Assembly (NCBI GenBank): GCA_017459895.1
Contig: JAFUCA010000006.1
Coordinates: forward strand, 62,001 to 126,000
Direction of reading: 5' to 3'
Source of the DNA: Bacillota bacterium
Lineage (GTDB): Bacteria > Bacillota > Clostridia > Peptostreptococcales > Anaerovoracaceae
Length of the DNA stretch: 64,000 nucleotides
Position numbers and translations under genes: made by a program. Shown here one piece after another: positions 1-9,304 of the stretch. Numbering within the stretch: the first letter of the stretch is position 1; every line of letters begins with the position of its first letter. Under the pieces are notes generated by a model. The model searched no databases. It had not been told where the DNA came from and saw only the letters and a list, made by a program, of their open reading frames with translations.

Positions 1-1892
1 ATGATGATCTGGATCATCCTTTTGAAGTCGCCCGGCTCCTTCTCCTGGGGTCCTTCGTTACGGTTGCTTTTGCTTTGCATCTGCTGCTGCGTCTGCTGTT
101 TCTGCTGGTAGATCTCCTCTACGAAATCCGGGGTCACTTCCACCGGGACCCATCCGATGCCGTCCTTATAGATTTCCACCCAGGCATGCATATGGCTTCC
201 GGAGATACGCTTCTGGTATTCCGGAAGCTCTCCGGATGTCCCGGACAGATCCACGTCTGTACTGAGCCTTGCATGGTAGCTCTGCCTGCCCAGACTGGCA
301 AGATACCCCTCCGCGTACCGGGCCGGGATTCCAAAGTACCGAAACATCAGAACTCCCGCCGATGCGTAATAGCAGGAATTTCCCTGCCTTTGGGCAAACA
401 TGAACCGGTACAGTGGATCCTTCAGAAGCGAGGGCCCGGTGCTGATTCCGGGCGCATCGTTCTTCAGCCACCGGCGGATGGTCTGCGTCGCCTCCAGGTA
501 GCCCTCTCCATCGGAAGCCTCCAGCTGTTTTCGCAGCAGCGCCTCGGCCTGGGGATCCAGTTCCAGATAATTATCATATACGAACGTCCGGTACTCGACC
601 TGCGCCTCACGAAAATCCTCCACCGAAGCATCGGCTCTGCGCGTATTCATCCATGCAGGGTTTCCTGCGGAAAAAGCCTCCGAAGTGTCGTACAGGATCG
701 TATCGTATTCCATAACCGACGCGTCGTCCTCCGTCTGCCGGATATTCATATCCCGGTGGATCCCTTTGATGGTTCGGATGTCCGCGTCACTGATCCCATA
801 TGGGATGTACAGGAATTTTCGGTTTGCTTTCAGGTTGGCAACCACCACGCGGCTCTTCCTGCCGCCGATCGTCTGACCATTTTCCTCCAAAAGCTGCAGG
901 TACTGATAGTTCTGGGCCAAGGGGAAAAAGTCCCTGGTTTTGAGCCAGACGAACAATCCCGCCTGTTTCTTATTGTAGCGGGAAACATCGATCTCCTGCC
1001 ATCTGCCGTTCTGATACGTTCCTCCTACATACCCCTTGAGGTAATAGTTGCCGGACACATCCGCCCCGACGATCAGCCTGGTCCGATCATTTCCGCGATA
1101 GCCTGCAGCCTTTGCAAGATCCCCCCGGGGCGAGTCCTGCTCGCCGTAACGAAGGGTCTCCGCCTGATCGCTGACAGTCATGCGCATCGTATCCGCCAGC
1201 GCGCCTGGCTGATAGCTTCCCCACCGCATATAGGAAAGGCTGGCCGCCAGAGCCAACGCCAGCAGCAGGACCAGCAGGGCCGTCATCGATCTCTGTCCGA
1301 TCTGCCCGGATCTGCTCCAGATGACCGCGCCGGCAGATGCCACAACACCGAAGCAGCAGGCTCCGTAAGCTGCGGTGGCGTACAGGAACGCGATCAGCCC
1401 GATCAGCAGCGCCTGCACCAGCACGAACAGGAAGATCCTGCGCCGGTTCAGAAGCTCACTGTACAGGTAGGCCATGAGAAAAATCAGCGCAGAGGCAAAC
1501 AGGTCCACCCCCAGCTGCTGGGAAATCTGCTCCGGAAGCACGTAGTAGTAGACATCCGTGCCGTAGTGAACATTGAACAGGGCAATGCCGCCGTTCACCA
1601 TCTGCAGCAGCCCGGTTCGGAACAGGCCTCTGCCCGCCGTGACCAGCAGCGCTGTCAGCACGATGACCGCACCCAGAACCAGCTGCTGAAACCGGTGCGA
1701 GTTGATGCTGGCGCAGACCGTGCCGATGCCCGCCGCCGGAAGAAGCCAGCGCCAGTCCGGGGTCTCGATGAAGCCCTGTCCCAGAAGCAGCGCGGTGCCG
1801 AAGCTCGCGATCGCCAGCAGGATCAGCTTCCCGTAGTCCGTCCGTACGGTCTCTTTATTCAGATATATGATAAAGCCGTCTGCCGGATTCAA
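1..1892 (-). CDS. Transglutaminase-like membrane protein (3' end cut by window)
   Basis: Third member of a MoxR/DUF58/transglutaminase trio. The substrate of such proteins is unknown, but the enzyme part lies outside the membrane. About 630 codons are visible and the 3' end is off the window. Roughly the first 215 residues hold six or seven hydrophobic segments; a large soluble part follows. The transglutaminase core is clear: GNSCYYASAGVLMFRYFGIP with the catalytic Cys near residue 507, then SHMHAWVEIY with the catalytic His, and GWVPVEVTP where the third, acidic residue sits. A Gln-rich linker follows. I chose a TTG start at 1892 because GGGAGGAAAGG lies directly upstream; another in-frame TTG at 1910 has no such site. 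It begins 18 bases after the DUF58 stop, so it is probably co-transcribed. The family call is firm; the physiological role is inferred. Confidence 0.85.
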   Translation of the reverse strand, partial: MNPADGFIIYLNKETVRTDYGKLILLAIASFGTALLLGQGFIETPDWRWLLPAAGIGTVCASINSHRFQQLVLGAVIVLTALLVTAGRGLFRTGLLQMVNGGIALFNVHYGTDVYYYVLPEQISQQLGVDLFASALIFLMAYLYSELLNRRRIFLFVLVQALLIGLIAFLYATAAYGACCFGVVASAGAVIWSRSGQIGQRSMTALLVLLLALALAASLSYMRWGSYQPGALADTMRMTVSDQAETLRYGEQDSPRGDLAKAAGYRGNDRTRLIVGADVSGNYYLKGYVGGTYQNGRWQEIDVSRYNKKQAGLFVWLKTRDFFPLAQNYQYLQLLEENGQTIGGRKSRVVVANLKANRKFLYIPYGISDADIRTIKGIHRDMNIRQTEDDASVMEYDTILYDTSEAFSAGNPAWMNTRRADASVEDFREAQVEYRTFVYDNYLELDPQAEALLRKQLEASDGEGYLEATQTIRRWLKNDAPGISTGPSLLKDPLYRFMFAQRQGNSCYYASAGVLMFRYFGIPARYAEGYLASLGRQSYHARLSTDVDLSGTSGELPEYQKRISGSHMHAWVEIYKDGIGWVPVEVTPDFVEEIYQQKQQTQQQMQSKSNRNEGPQEKEPGDFKRMIQII

Positions 1893-1910
1893 TCCTTTCC
1901 TCCCGATCAA

Positions 1911-2966
1911 TCATTGCTCTGCCCGCAGATATGTTACATTATCGTAAGGGAAGTACTGCTGCGGCTCGGTGTCCGTCACGTAAAGGATCTGAGAGTATTT
2001 CCTCGCCGTCTGCTGCTGTTCCATGTACGTTTCCAGCAGCTCCGCCGTCAGTGCGATGCCGCCCTCCAGGATCCGCTGTTCCAGATAGTTGTAGTCTTCT
2101 CCGGACGCCACGTTAAAGCTCTGCAAAAGCTGGCCGTCCTCGCTGAGCACCAGCACATTGTGGTGTACTTCCTGCTTCAACAGATTCCAGCTCAGGTTCA
2201 GAGCATAACTGACCAGTTTATGGATCGCCTCTCCGGCCGGCTCCTGTTGAAGGGCGAACACCACCAGCGTATCCTGATCCGACGGCATATCGAGTTCACG
2301 CATCATGGTCTTGCGAAGGCGCGCCGTCAGCTTCCAGTGGATCCGCCGGACATTGTCTCCCCGTCGATACTCCCGGATATCCAGAATTTCGGATGGGTCA
2401 TTCCCTTTGCGGTGTAGGTATCGGTCCATGTATTTCTGGGACTTGTCCCGCTCCCACTGCATTTCATCCTCCATGATCTGAAGGACCGGGTATTGCTCGA
2501 AGCTGCCGGCGCTGGATGCGCGGAAATTCCCGCGAACCAGTCCGAATGCGTCCTGAAAGATCGCCTCCCCGATGTCCGCTTCGACCCGTCCGATATACAT
2601 GCTTTCGATGGGGATCTCCTCCCGGCTCGTCTGGCCGGGCAAAAGAAAACGGACCCGCTCCACAGGTGCCTCTGATCCTGTCAGGAGATTCCGCAATACG
2701 ATTTTCATCCGAACGAAAAAGACCGGAAGCCACATCCGGTTACGCAGGGAGATATGCAGGGATCCCCTTCCCTCCTGACCGCCGGTGAGGGAAACCTCCC
2801 CGCGAAGCAGCCGCCCGGCCAGAAGGCTCGAAAAAACAGACACCGCCAGACAGACCAGCAATATGACGAGCAGATAAAACGCCAGTTTCTCATTCGTCCA
2901 TATATACACGGCCAAAACGGCAATCAGCACGAGCGCGCACAGGATCCTGTTTCGTCTTACGCTCAT
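1911..2966 (-). CDS. DUF58 domain membrane protein
   Basis: DUF58 proteins accompany MoxR ATPases and are thought to act in assembly or quality control of envelope complexes; the exact function is not known. The 351-residue protein starts with two hydrophobic segments in its first 55 residues (ILCALVLIAVLAVYIW, then LLVILLVCLAVSVFSSLL). The DUF58 core is at about residues 190–240: EILDIREYRRGDNVRRIHWK followed by a basic stretch. The remainder resembles a von Willebrand-type fold, as usual. The start ATG overlaps the MoxR stop by four bases (ATGA), which indicates translational coupling, and the transglutaminase gene follows 18 bases downstream. No unusual residues seen. Confidence 0.88.
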   Translation of the reverse strand: MSVRRNRILCALVLIAVLAVYIWTNEKLAFYLLVILLVCLAVSVFSSLLAGRLLRGEVSLTGGQEGRGSLHISLRNRMWLPVFFVRMKIVLRNLLTGSEAPVERVRFLLPGQTSREEIPIESMYIGRVEADIGEAIFQDAFGLVRGNFRASSAGSFEQYPVLQIMEDEMQWERDKSQKYMDRYLHRKGNDPSEILDIREYRRGDNVRRIHWKLTARLRKTMMRELDMPSDQDTLVVFALQQEPAGEAIHKLVSYALNLSWNLLKQEVHHNVLVLSEDGQLLQSFNVASGEDYNYLEQRILEGGIALTAELLETYMEQQQTARKYSQILYVTDTEPQQYFPYDNVTYLRAEQ

Positions 2967-3904
2967 TTCAGCAGCTCCGGCGCCGGCGTTTCCTCGATGA
3001 TCTGATTCAGTATCTGCACTGCGCTCCTGCCTTCTCTCTTGGCTCTTCCGGACAAAAACAGCCGGTGCGCGCAGCAGTCGCCAAATACTGCGAGCATGTC
3101 CTCCGGAATAACATAGTCTCTTCCCTCACAGAATGCGCAGGCGCGGCTCATCTGCATGAAGGCGATCAGTCCTCTGGGACTGATCCCCAGAACGATATCT
3201 TCTCTCTGTCTGGTCGCATCGCAAAGGCGGATGAGATAGTTCAGCAATTCCTCCTCAAAGTGGATCTCGTTGACCTGATCTCTGATCTGCAGCACTTCTT
3301 CGGATGTCAGCACCGGGGATACCTTCTGTCTCTGCTGCTTGCCCTGGACATTCCGGAGCATCGCAAGCTCAGCCTTTGCATCGGGATAGCCCATGGAGAG
3401 CTTGACCATGAAACGGTCCAGCTGGGAATCCGGAAGGGGCTGGGTTCCGCTGCTTGTGATGGGATTCTGTGTCGCCATGACGATAAAAGGATTCGGCAGC
3501 GGATAGCGCACTCCATCTACGGTAACCTTTTCCTCTGCCATGGCCTCCAGCAATGCGGACTGCGTTTTCGCCGAGGTCCGGTTGATCTCATCTCCCAGCA
3601 GCAGATTGCACATCACGACCCCGGGCATATACTCGAACTTCCGGGTCCGCTCATCATAGAAGGCCGTCCCTGTTATATCGCTGGGCATGGTGTCCGGTGT
3701 GAACTGGATCCTCTTGCTGTCCAGTCCCAATGCGGTCGAGAAGGCCATTGCCAGGGTCGTTTTTCCCAGGCCCGGCACATCCTCGAGCAAAATGTGTCCC
3801 GAGGCGAAGATCGCCATCAGACACTTACGGATGATATCGTCTTTTCCCTTGATTACTTTACCGATCTCACTGATCAGATTCTGCACTGTCTGGTTCGCTG
3901 TCAT
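2963..3904 (-). CDS. MoxR-family AAA ATPase
   Basis: Predicted ATP-driven chaperone of the MoxR family, the partner of the DUF58 and transglutaminase proteins encoded next. At 313 residues it has normal length. Walker A is LLEDVPGLGKTTLA, Walker B/arginine region is LLLGDEINRTSAKTQSALLE, and the sensor-like MATQNP motif follows, all in the expected order. I chose the ATG at 3904, with CAGGAGAG seven or so bases upstream, over a longer reading that runs backwards through the Pro/Glu repeat tail of the neighbouring gene and would add a basic low-complexity leader. With this start the gene overlaps the 3' end of the upstream surface-protein gene by 38 bases in another frame, so the four genes probably form one operon. 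Confidence 0.9.
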   Translation of the reverse strand: MTANQTVQNLISEIGKVIKGKDDIIRKCLMAIFASGHILLEDVPGLGKTTLAMAFSTALGLDSKRIQFTPDTMPSDITGTAFYDERTRKFEYMPGVVMCNLLLGDEINRTSAKTQSALLEAMAEEKVTVDGVRYPLPNPFIVMATQNPITSSGTQPLPDSQLDRFMVKLSMGYPDAKAELAMLRNVQGKQQRQKVSPVLTSEEVLQIRDQVNEIHFEEELLNYLIRLCDATRQREDIVLGISPRGLIAFMQMSRACAFCEGRDYVIPEDMLAVFGDCCAHRLFLSGRAKREGRSAVQILNQIIEETPAPELLK

Positions 3905-5393
3905 GATCACTCTCCTGCTGGGTGTCCGGCTCTTCCGGATCATCGTTTCTGGCTGGCTCTGCCTGTTCCGCCGGAGATGTTGGTTCCGATGCGTCTGCTG
4001 GTTCTGTTGGCTTCGTTGGGCCTGCCGGATCGTCCGGTTCATCCGGTTCTGTCGGCTTCGCTGGATCGTCCGGTTCGGTTGGCTTTGTCGGGTCTGCCGG
4101 ATCGTCACTGTTTACGGGAACATACTTTGCGTAAAGCGTGTATTGCTGCCACTCCAGTCCGTCCCGGTTGATGCGGAACTCACTCTCTACTTCATAGGTC
4201 ACCGGTCCCGCGAACCGCTTCGTATATCCGGGGTTCTCATAGATCCCTTCCAGCCGGTACCGCTTGTTCTGACTGCCGTACCGATATTCCTTCTGCATGT
4301 TGAACTGGGATTCGCTTTTTATCGTCGTGGATCGTGTAATGGCGATCTTGCCGGTGTTATTGGGATTGTTTCGGTCGGTGATAAAGATATAGGCCGGCTC
4401 AACATGATAGGGGATCTCTAAGGTAAACCCCTGGTAGGTGATGGCTGCGGTAAAAGAGCCGTTCTCCTTTGTGGAAAAGCCGGAAACGGTGTAATCGGAA
4501 GGGCTCAGGGATTCTTTCGTCCCGTCTGCCATCCGCGCGATAACGGTTTCATCCTTGACAATGTCTTTCCATTTTACATCACCGCGGACTGCGAATTTTC
4601 GAATGGATGAGGCGAGGGATTTCGGATAGTTGTGTACCGTATATCCGGCGGTGGCGGAATGTCCGTTATAGGAGACCGTTGCCGCATGGGATCCGACGCT
4701 CTTCATATCTATGCCGGAAATATTGAAGGAAGATGTCGAAAGTTTCTTCTCGGAACCATCCGCCATGACGAGCCGCACCGAAAGATCCGACTTGCTGAAC
4801 GCGTCGCCGTATCGATACTGATCCGCCTTGTCCCAGCCGGCAACATAAATCGACTTTTCCCAGTTATTCACGGTGTAGTTCAGACTCGCGGAAAGGCCAT
4901 AGTACAAAACCGTGCAGGTGCCGCTGCCCAGTCGTTTGATGTCGAGTCCCTGCAGTGTGCAGTTCTCGATGGGTATATTCTCTTCGTCTCCGTTGCTGTA
5001 ATGCCCGCGGACACTGATCGCTGAGATCGACGGATCGATTCCGTACAGGAGGCCGTGACTGCCTGCCCAGGACGCCTGGATGGACACCAGCTTTCGCTCC
5101 GGTGTCTGCGCTCCGCCCTCGTCTCCCTCGCCGGACTTGCGCTCGCCCGCCTGTTCTCCGGGCTTCGTTTCTTTCGCGTTCTCGCTCTTCCTGTCAGAAA
5201 CATTGGAATCCTGCACGTCCGGAACTTCGATCACATCCTCGGCGATCTGCTCTTCCTGCGGCATTTCATAATTCATCTCGTTTCTGCTTGTGTACAGAGC
5301 CGCGTTCCGGTCTGAAACTGCCAGAGAGATCGCACTGCTTCCAACCATCAGCGCTCCGATTAATGCTATTAGAATGAGTCGTTTCTTGTCCAT
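3867..5393 (-). CDS. Secreted protein with tandem bacterial Ig-like domains and Pro-rich tail
   Basis: Function unknown; probably exported and surface-located. Of 508 residues, the first 30 form a signal or signal anchor (KKRLILIALIGALMVGSSAI). An acidic linker follows. Residues of about 100–345 contain three consecutive Ig-like repeats, each ending in a tyrosine-rich strand (LNYTVNNW, AGYTVHNY, IPYHVEPA) and each with a (S/A)DGS/NGD-type turn. After a further beta-rich region comes a C-terminal tail of about 80 residues built from PTKPTEPDDPA-like units, ending very acidic. I see no LPXTG motif. The tail's last 38 bases overlap the moxR start in a different frame. The repetitive DNA of the tail makes length variation between strains likely. 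The Ig-like call is by pattern only. Confidence 0.75.
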   Translation of the reverse strand: MDKKRLILIALIGALMVGSSAISLAVSDRNAALYTSRNEMNYEMPQEEQIAEDVIEVPDVQDSNVSDRKSENAKETKPGEQAGERKSGEGDEGGAQTPERKLVSIQASWAGSHGLLYGIDPSISAISVRGHYSNGDEENIPIENCTLQGLDIKRLGSGTCTVLYYGLSASLNYTVNNWEKSIYVAGWDKADQYRYGDAFSKSDLSVRLVMADGSEKKLSTSSFNISGIDMKSVGSHAATVSYNGHSATAGYTVHNYPKSLASSIRKFAVRGDVKWKDIVKDETVIARMADGTKESLSPSDYTVSGFSTKENGSFTAAITYQGFTLEIPYHVEPAYIFITDRNNPNNTGKIAITRSTTIKSESQFNMQKEYRYGSQNKRYRLEGIYENPGYTKRFAGPVTYEVESEFRINRDGLEWQQYTLYAKYVPVNSDDPADPTKPTEPDDPAKPTEPDEPDDPAGPTKPTEPADASEPTSPAEQAEPARNDDPEEPDTQQESDHDSEPDSAESDQ

Positions 5394-5757
5394 GATGTCG
5401 TGTCCCGGTACTTCTCAGTGCTATTACATTGTATTCTGTTTTGTTCTCTTATGTCAATGTCAAAGTAGATGGCACATCGTACCAGGAAAACAATTTGCAC
5501 TCGAAAAGGGCTTGACTCATTATCTGACTACCGGCGGTACGAAACGAAAGTGAAATTTAGCTGTTTTGATGATCCCATTCACTGGCGCTTGAAATCGAGG
5601 ATTTGTCCCAACGGATCCTAAGATATACGAGCTTTCGATCCGCACGCATCAAAAGTGCCTTTGTTGTCATTGCTATTGGACGGAGCCAGGCAAGTCATTA
5701 CCTCTCGCCGGCCAGCCTTTGCAAAAACGGGTAAGATGCGCAGAAGCCATAACGGAC
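5394..5757. other. Gene-poor gap, left part
   Basis: Upstream side of the Ig-like protein gene. I see no convincing coding frame. The stretch holds scattered TCGAAA/TTTCGA words (for example 5501, 5633) that resemble, but do not match well, the TTCGAGAT words of the array that follows, and one copy of the dispersed decamer as CAGCCTTTGC at 5713. No clear promoter could be assigned to the gene at 5393. Confidence 0.5.
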
Positions 5758-5758
5758 A

Positions 5759-5965
5759 TTCGAGATCCCGCGCATCCGGGAAGGCCTGAATCTCGAAAAG
5801 ATCCCCCTTACCACAGAATACCCGTCGACCTTCATGCCTCAGGCGGGCTCTCATTCGAGATTCCGAGCAATTCAATGCATCGAGATCTCTGATCGAAGGC
5901 ATTTGTCAGCCTTTGCGGAAGGAGCATTCGAGATCTCGCCTGCCTATGAAACCGCATAACTCGAA
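5759..5965. repeat. Phased inverted-word array, word TTCGAGAT
   Basis: Three dyads, each a TTCGAGAT followed by its reverse complement ATCTCGAA exactly 31 bases later (start to start): 5759/5790 (perfect), 5854/5885 (second arm 6 of 8 matches) and 5927/5958 (second arm 7 of 8). Steps between dyads (second arm of one to first arm of the next) are 64 and 42 bases. All steps are close to whole turns of B-DNA. The sequence between the arms is not conserved. A copy of the dispersed decamer lies at 5907 inside the array. Function unknown. Confidence 0.75.
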
Positions 5966-5993
5966 AGTCCCTTTTCCGCAACCGGCGCCGGCA

Positions 5994-6025
5994 GGAAAAC
6001 AGGAGACCCCTTGCGGAATCTCCTG
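5994..6025 (-). terminator. Rho-independent terminator of the LRR protein gene
   Basis: Read on the minus strand, CAGGAGA and TCTCCTG pair around a small inner stem, followed by TTTTCC. It lies 40 bases below the stop of the leucine-rich-repeat protein gene. Confidence 0.7.
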
Positions 6026-6064
6026 CGTTTGCTCTACCCTTGATCGGGCGTTTCTCGTTTTGAA

Positions 6065-9025
6065 TTACTTCACCTTAACGGCCTTGCCGGCGTTCTTCTT
6101 GGTGAAGATCTTCTTGTACTTCTTGACGAACTTCTTATTGGTCTTCTTGTTTCCGACCTTGACTTTCACAGTCTTGACCTTAGATCCCTTCAGGGAATTC
6201 TTAACGGTCTTCTTCTTGAGGCTCTTGGTCTTGACGGTTACGGTCTTTACCTTGGAACCCTTAAAGGCGTTCGGCGCGATCTTCTTCACATTTGCTTCGA
6301 TCGTCACTGCTGTGGCGTTTGTGCCTGCAAAGGCGTTCGTCGCGACCTCGGTCACCTTGTATGCCTGTCCGCCTACGGTTACTGTCTTCGGAACTGTGGC
6401 GTTCTTCGCCTTTGCTGCAGCCTTTGTGAACGTCACCGTCTTCGCCTTAGCATTGGTTACCGTAACGGTGGCACCAGCAACACTGACCGAAGCGCCATTG
6501 GCCGGAACCTTTTTCGGGATGATCCAGCTGTCCTTGGCGATCTCTTTCGTTCCTTCCGCGTCGCTGAAGAACTTGCCGCATTCGCTGCAGGTCCAGTATG
6601 CGCTGTTTCCTGCCGCATCGTAGGTTGCAGCCTTTGCCGGCGTTGCGACCAGCGTGTGATCCTTCTTGGCAATGGTCTTTGCCTCGCGGCTCAGCTCATT
6701 CTTACAAACCGTGCAGTAAACCACTTCATCGTAGCTGCCTTCCTTTTCGCAGGTGGAATCCTTCACGTTTTCCTGGACTGCAACTCCCGGAGTGTGCTCA
6801 CCTGTAGCCGGGATGATCCAGCTGTTTTCTTCGATTTCGTTTTCTCCTTCCCTGTCACTGAAGAATAAGCCACAATTATCGCAGATCCAATACTCACGGT
6901 TTCCTGCTTCACCGCAGGTTGCGTCTTTGGCCTTAACCTGACTGAGCTTCTCGTGTGTGCAATCTTCGTCAGTTGATTTGTTGTAAATCGTGAAGTAGGA
7001 AGAGTCGCTGTCGATTGTATAATTGTCTGATTCCGGAAGTGACACAGTCAGTTTGTAATCTCCTGGCTCTGTTGGAATTGCGTTTAACTCTTCCCAGATC
7101 TCATTGCCTTCATCATTTTCTCCAACGAAAACATAGTAAGTGTACTCAACTTGATCCAGAAGCCAATCCAGATTGCCGCCATCCCAGATGTCCAGCTCCA
7201 GCTCTGGCTCCAGGGCTTCACCTTCGGTGATGTCATCGCAGTGCACATAAAGCTCTCCTTCCGCCGGAAGAATTCGGATGTCTACCGGAGATTCAATCTT
7301 GATGTCTTCCTCATTTTCTTCATCATACTCTGTATATGAGTATATCTCCTTACTACTGATCCATTCTGCTCCATTGTAGGTGTCAGTTTCATCAACCGTG
7401 ATCTTGAAAAAGTATCTGCCAACTTCCGTCGGCTGCTCGGATGTCCACTCTGAATTGTCATCCTCTGCATCTCTGTATTCGATCCTTGGTTCGCCGAATG
7501 TTACATTCGCATCAACGAAATAGTCTTCCCCGTAGTATGTCTGCACCGGGCCCGAAGTAATGTAGTTTGCATACTTTCCTGTTTCCTCATCCACATCAGG
7601 GGTTACAAACATGAATGCCACCGGATCGGATTCCAGTCCTGTATACTCCGAAGTTGCGTCGACATATGCCTTCATATAATAGATTGTGTCAACACCGTCG
7701 GGCATGCTTTCCGTGTATACGCCGTCCTCCTCAGTACTGAACATGTAGTATTTAGTGCTGTCTCCGTAATCCGCATGGAATCCAAAATTCAGATTTCCTC
7801 CCTTTGTCAGGCGAAACGGATCGTCCGCTGTACCGTAGGCTGCTTGAGTCCAGTAGTTCATCTCTGCACCATGAAGCCAGCCCACGAACCGTTCATATCC
7901 TGTTCCATTCTCCGGATAAACGATTTCAAGTTCTGGATTTGTTCTCAGTGCATACCGAATTCCATAAAACCACCCTGGTTCCGGGGCTTGCTTTGAGATA
8001 AACTCGATCGTCTGCAGATTCGTACAGCCAAAAAATTCACAATCTGTATCCAACAGTGATTCGGCTAATGCCACTTTTTCCAATGCGGAGACATCTTCAA
8101 AGGCTTCGTCACTAATATACGTAGTTCCTTTAGGGACTGTGTATTCTTTTCCCGATTTTGCTTTCGGGTAGCACTCCAAATAATTGTTTGTTACGGTAAT
8201 ATCGTTTCCATCATCATCCGTGCTCTCATATGTTTCCTTACTGAATAACACTCCGTCCTTCGCAAAGAGCACTTCATTTTCTTCCGAAACAGAAATCTCC
8301 TTCAAGTTGTCCAGATTTCTGACCATCCAGGTTGAGAAATAATCCAGCTTTGAGTTAATCTTAATGCTCTCTACCGGGCAGCCTTCATAGAAACCGTAAC
8401 TATCGGTTACTTCTTCCGGCATAACATAGGTGGTATCTGTCTTTCCTCTGGGATAAAACTCAACACCGCACATGAGGTCTCCCTCATCTGTATCTTCATA
8501 ATAGAGGACCCCATCCGTTCCAAAATTCTTGTAGTACTCATTATCGCTGTCAACATTAACGGTCGTCAGCGCTTCAAAGAATCTCAGATAGTGATGATCC
8601 CCCAGTGTTTTCGGCAAAGAGATTGTTTTGATACTATCGTAACTTTCATCGCTGACCGGATAACGCGAGTCGATTGCGACGCTGTACACATTATAACCTC
8701 CCAGCGTCTCCGGAATTACGATCTCTGTCTTTCCCGTTGCATTAAGATCGCCAAGGACCTCCGCCACCAGCATCGGGTCTGGCTCAGATTCTCCTTCCTC
8801 TAATTCAATATCCGCATTCAGATCTTTGATGTGGTAAACGATTCCATCATCAGTCTGATACGTCGCTTCTACCTCTTGTCCGTCCGAATTCACATAAGTG
8901 AATGCCTTGTCAGAGGTTCCTCCACCATCTGCTGCGAAAACCGTCATCGGTACACACAGCATCGTCACTGCCAGCACTACTGACGTCACGACGGACAGCA
9001 GCCAGCGCTTTTCTGCAATAGCCAT
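6065..9025 (-). CDS. Large secreted BspA-type leucine-rich-repeat protein
   Basis: Probable surface or secreted protein of about 986 residues; function unknown, adhesion being the usual guess for this class. The N-terminus is a signal peptide (WLLSVVTSVVLAVTMLCV, cleaved near VFAADG). Residues of about 75–340 contain BspA/LRR_5-like repeats (TISLPKTLG, SIKINSKLDYF, YISDEAFEDVSALEKVAL). A beta-rich middle follows. Near residues 720–850 there are three Cys-pair units of the kind YWICDNCGLFFSDREG and YWTCSECGKFFSDAEG, common in clostridial surface proteins. The end returns to LRR_5-like units (VTEVATNAFAG, KIAPNAFKGSKVKTVTV) and closes with a Lys/Thr/Val-rich tail. I chose the ATG beginning MAIAEKRW, with AAGGAAGTG upstream, over a TTG 45 bases earlier. 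The gene stands alone, with a terminator downstream. Confidence 0.82.
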   Translation of the reverse strand: MAIAEKRWLLSVVTSVVLAVTMLCVPMTVFAADGGGTSDKAFTYVNSDGQEVEATYQTDDGIVYHIKDLNADIELEEGESEPDPMLVAEVLGDLNATGKTEIVIPETLGGYNVYSVAIDSRYPVSDESYDSIKTISLPKTLGDHHYLRFFEALTTVNVDSDNEYYKNFGTDGVLYYEDTDEGDLMCGVEFYPRGKTDTTYVMPEEVTDSYGFYEGCPVESIKINSKLDYFSTWMVRNLDNLKEISVSEENEVLFAKDGVLFSKETYESTDDDGNDITVTNNYLECYPKAKSGKEYTVPKGTTYISDEAFEDVSALEKVALAESLLDTDCEFFGCTNLQTIEFISKQAPEPGWFYGIRYALRTNPELEIVYPENGTGYERFVGWLHGAEMNYWTQAAYGTADDPFRLTKGGNLNFGFHADYGDSTKYYMFSTEEDGVYTESMPDGVDTIYYMKAYVDATSEYTGLESDPVAFMFVTPDVDEETGKYANYITSGPVQTYYGEDYFVDANVTFGEPRIEYRDAEDDNSEWTSEQPTEVGRYFFKITVDETDTYNGAEWISSKEIYSYTEYDEENEEDIKIESPVDIRILPAEGELYVHCDDITEGEALEPELELDIWDGGNLDWLLDQVEYTYYVFVGENDEGNEIWEELNAIPTEPGDYKLTVSLPESDNYTIDSDSSYFTIYNKSTDEDCTHEKLSQVKAKDATCGEAGNREYWICDNCGLFFSDREGENEIEENSWIIPATGEHTPGVAVQENVKDSTCEKEGSYDEVVYCTVCKNELSREAKTIAKKDHTLVATPAKAATYDAAGNSAYWTCSECGKFFSDAEGTKEIAKDSWIIPKKVPANGASVSVAGATVTVTNAKAKTVTFTKAAAKAKNATVPKTVTVGGQAYKVTEVATNAFAGTNATAVTIEANVKKIAPNAFKGSKVKTVTVKTKSLKKKTVKNSLKGSKVKTVKVKVGNKKTNKKFVKKYKKIFTKKNAGKAVKVK

Positions 9026-9201
9026 TGAAACACTTCCTTTCTTGTCTCTTCCTCTCACTTCCGGGATCAAAACTCACTCCCCGGAAGTCTCTGTAGCTTA
9101 TCGATGTCAGTATATCACGATGACTGTAAGTAAGTCTATCGGTATTAAATACCTGTTATAATTACGTGTCTCACTTTCTGGTTTGCCTAAAACCACAAAA
9201 A

Positions 9202-9231
9202 ATCCCTAAAATCAAAAAAAATCCCTAAAAT
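9202..9231 (+). repeat. Direct repeat ATCCCTAAAAT upstream of AAA gene
   Basis: ATCCCTAAAAT occurs at 9202 and 9221, each preceded by a run of A, directly upstream of the -35 element of the following gene. Position and symmetry suggest an operator. The second AAA gene of the window (61910) also has paired direct repeats at its promoter. Confidence 0.6.
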
Positions 9232-9259
9232 TGCAAAACACAACCAACCATGCTACAAT
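9231..9259 (+). promoter_or_regulatory. Sigma-A-type promoter for AAA ATPase gene
   Basis: TTGCAA at 9231, a 17-base spacer, and TACAAT at 9254. The start codon is 45 bases further on. Confidence 0.65.
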
Positions 9260-9304
9260 ATCGTTAACAAATCGTGTTTTTGATCAAAAAGAACAGGAGC
9301 TATT

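Noticed and set aside
75-2417. A 780-codon open frame on the plus strand opposite the transglutaminase and DUF58 genes
   Set aside because: Composition is His/Arg/Gln/Leu-rich without domain features; the minus-strand frames contain clear catalytic motifs. It is a by-product of G+C-rich codon use.
2963-4108. Longer moxR reading starting at 4108
   Set aside because: The added 68 residues are antisense-like translation of the neighbour's Pro/Glu repeat; a good ribosome site supports 3904.
5618-5902. Possible 94-residue gene on the minus strand in the gap left of the LRR gene
   Set aside because: No ribosome site, no recognisable feature, and it runs through the TTCGAGAT array.
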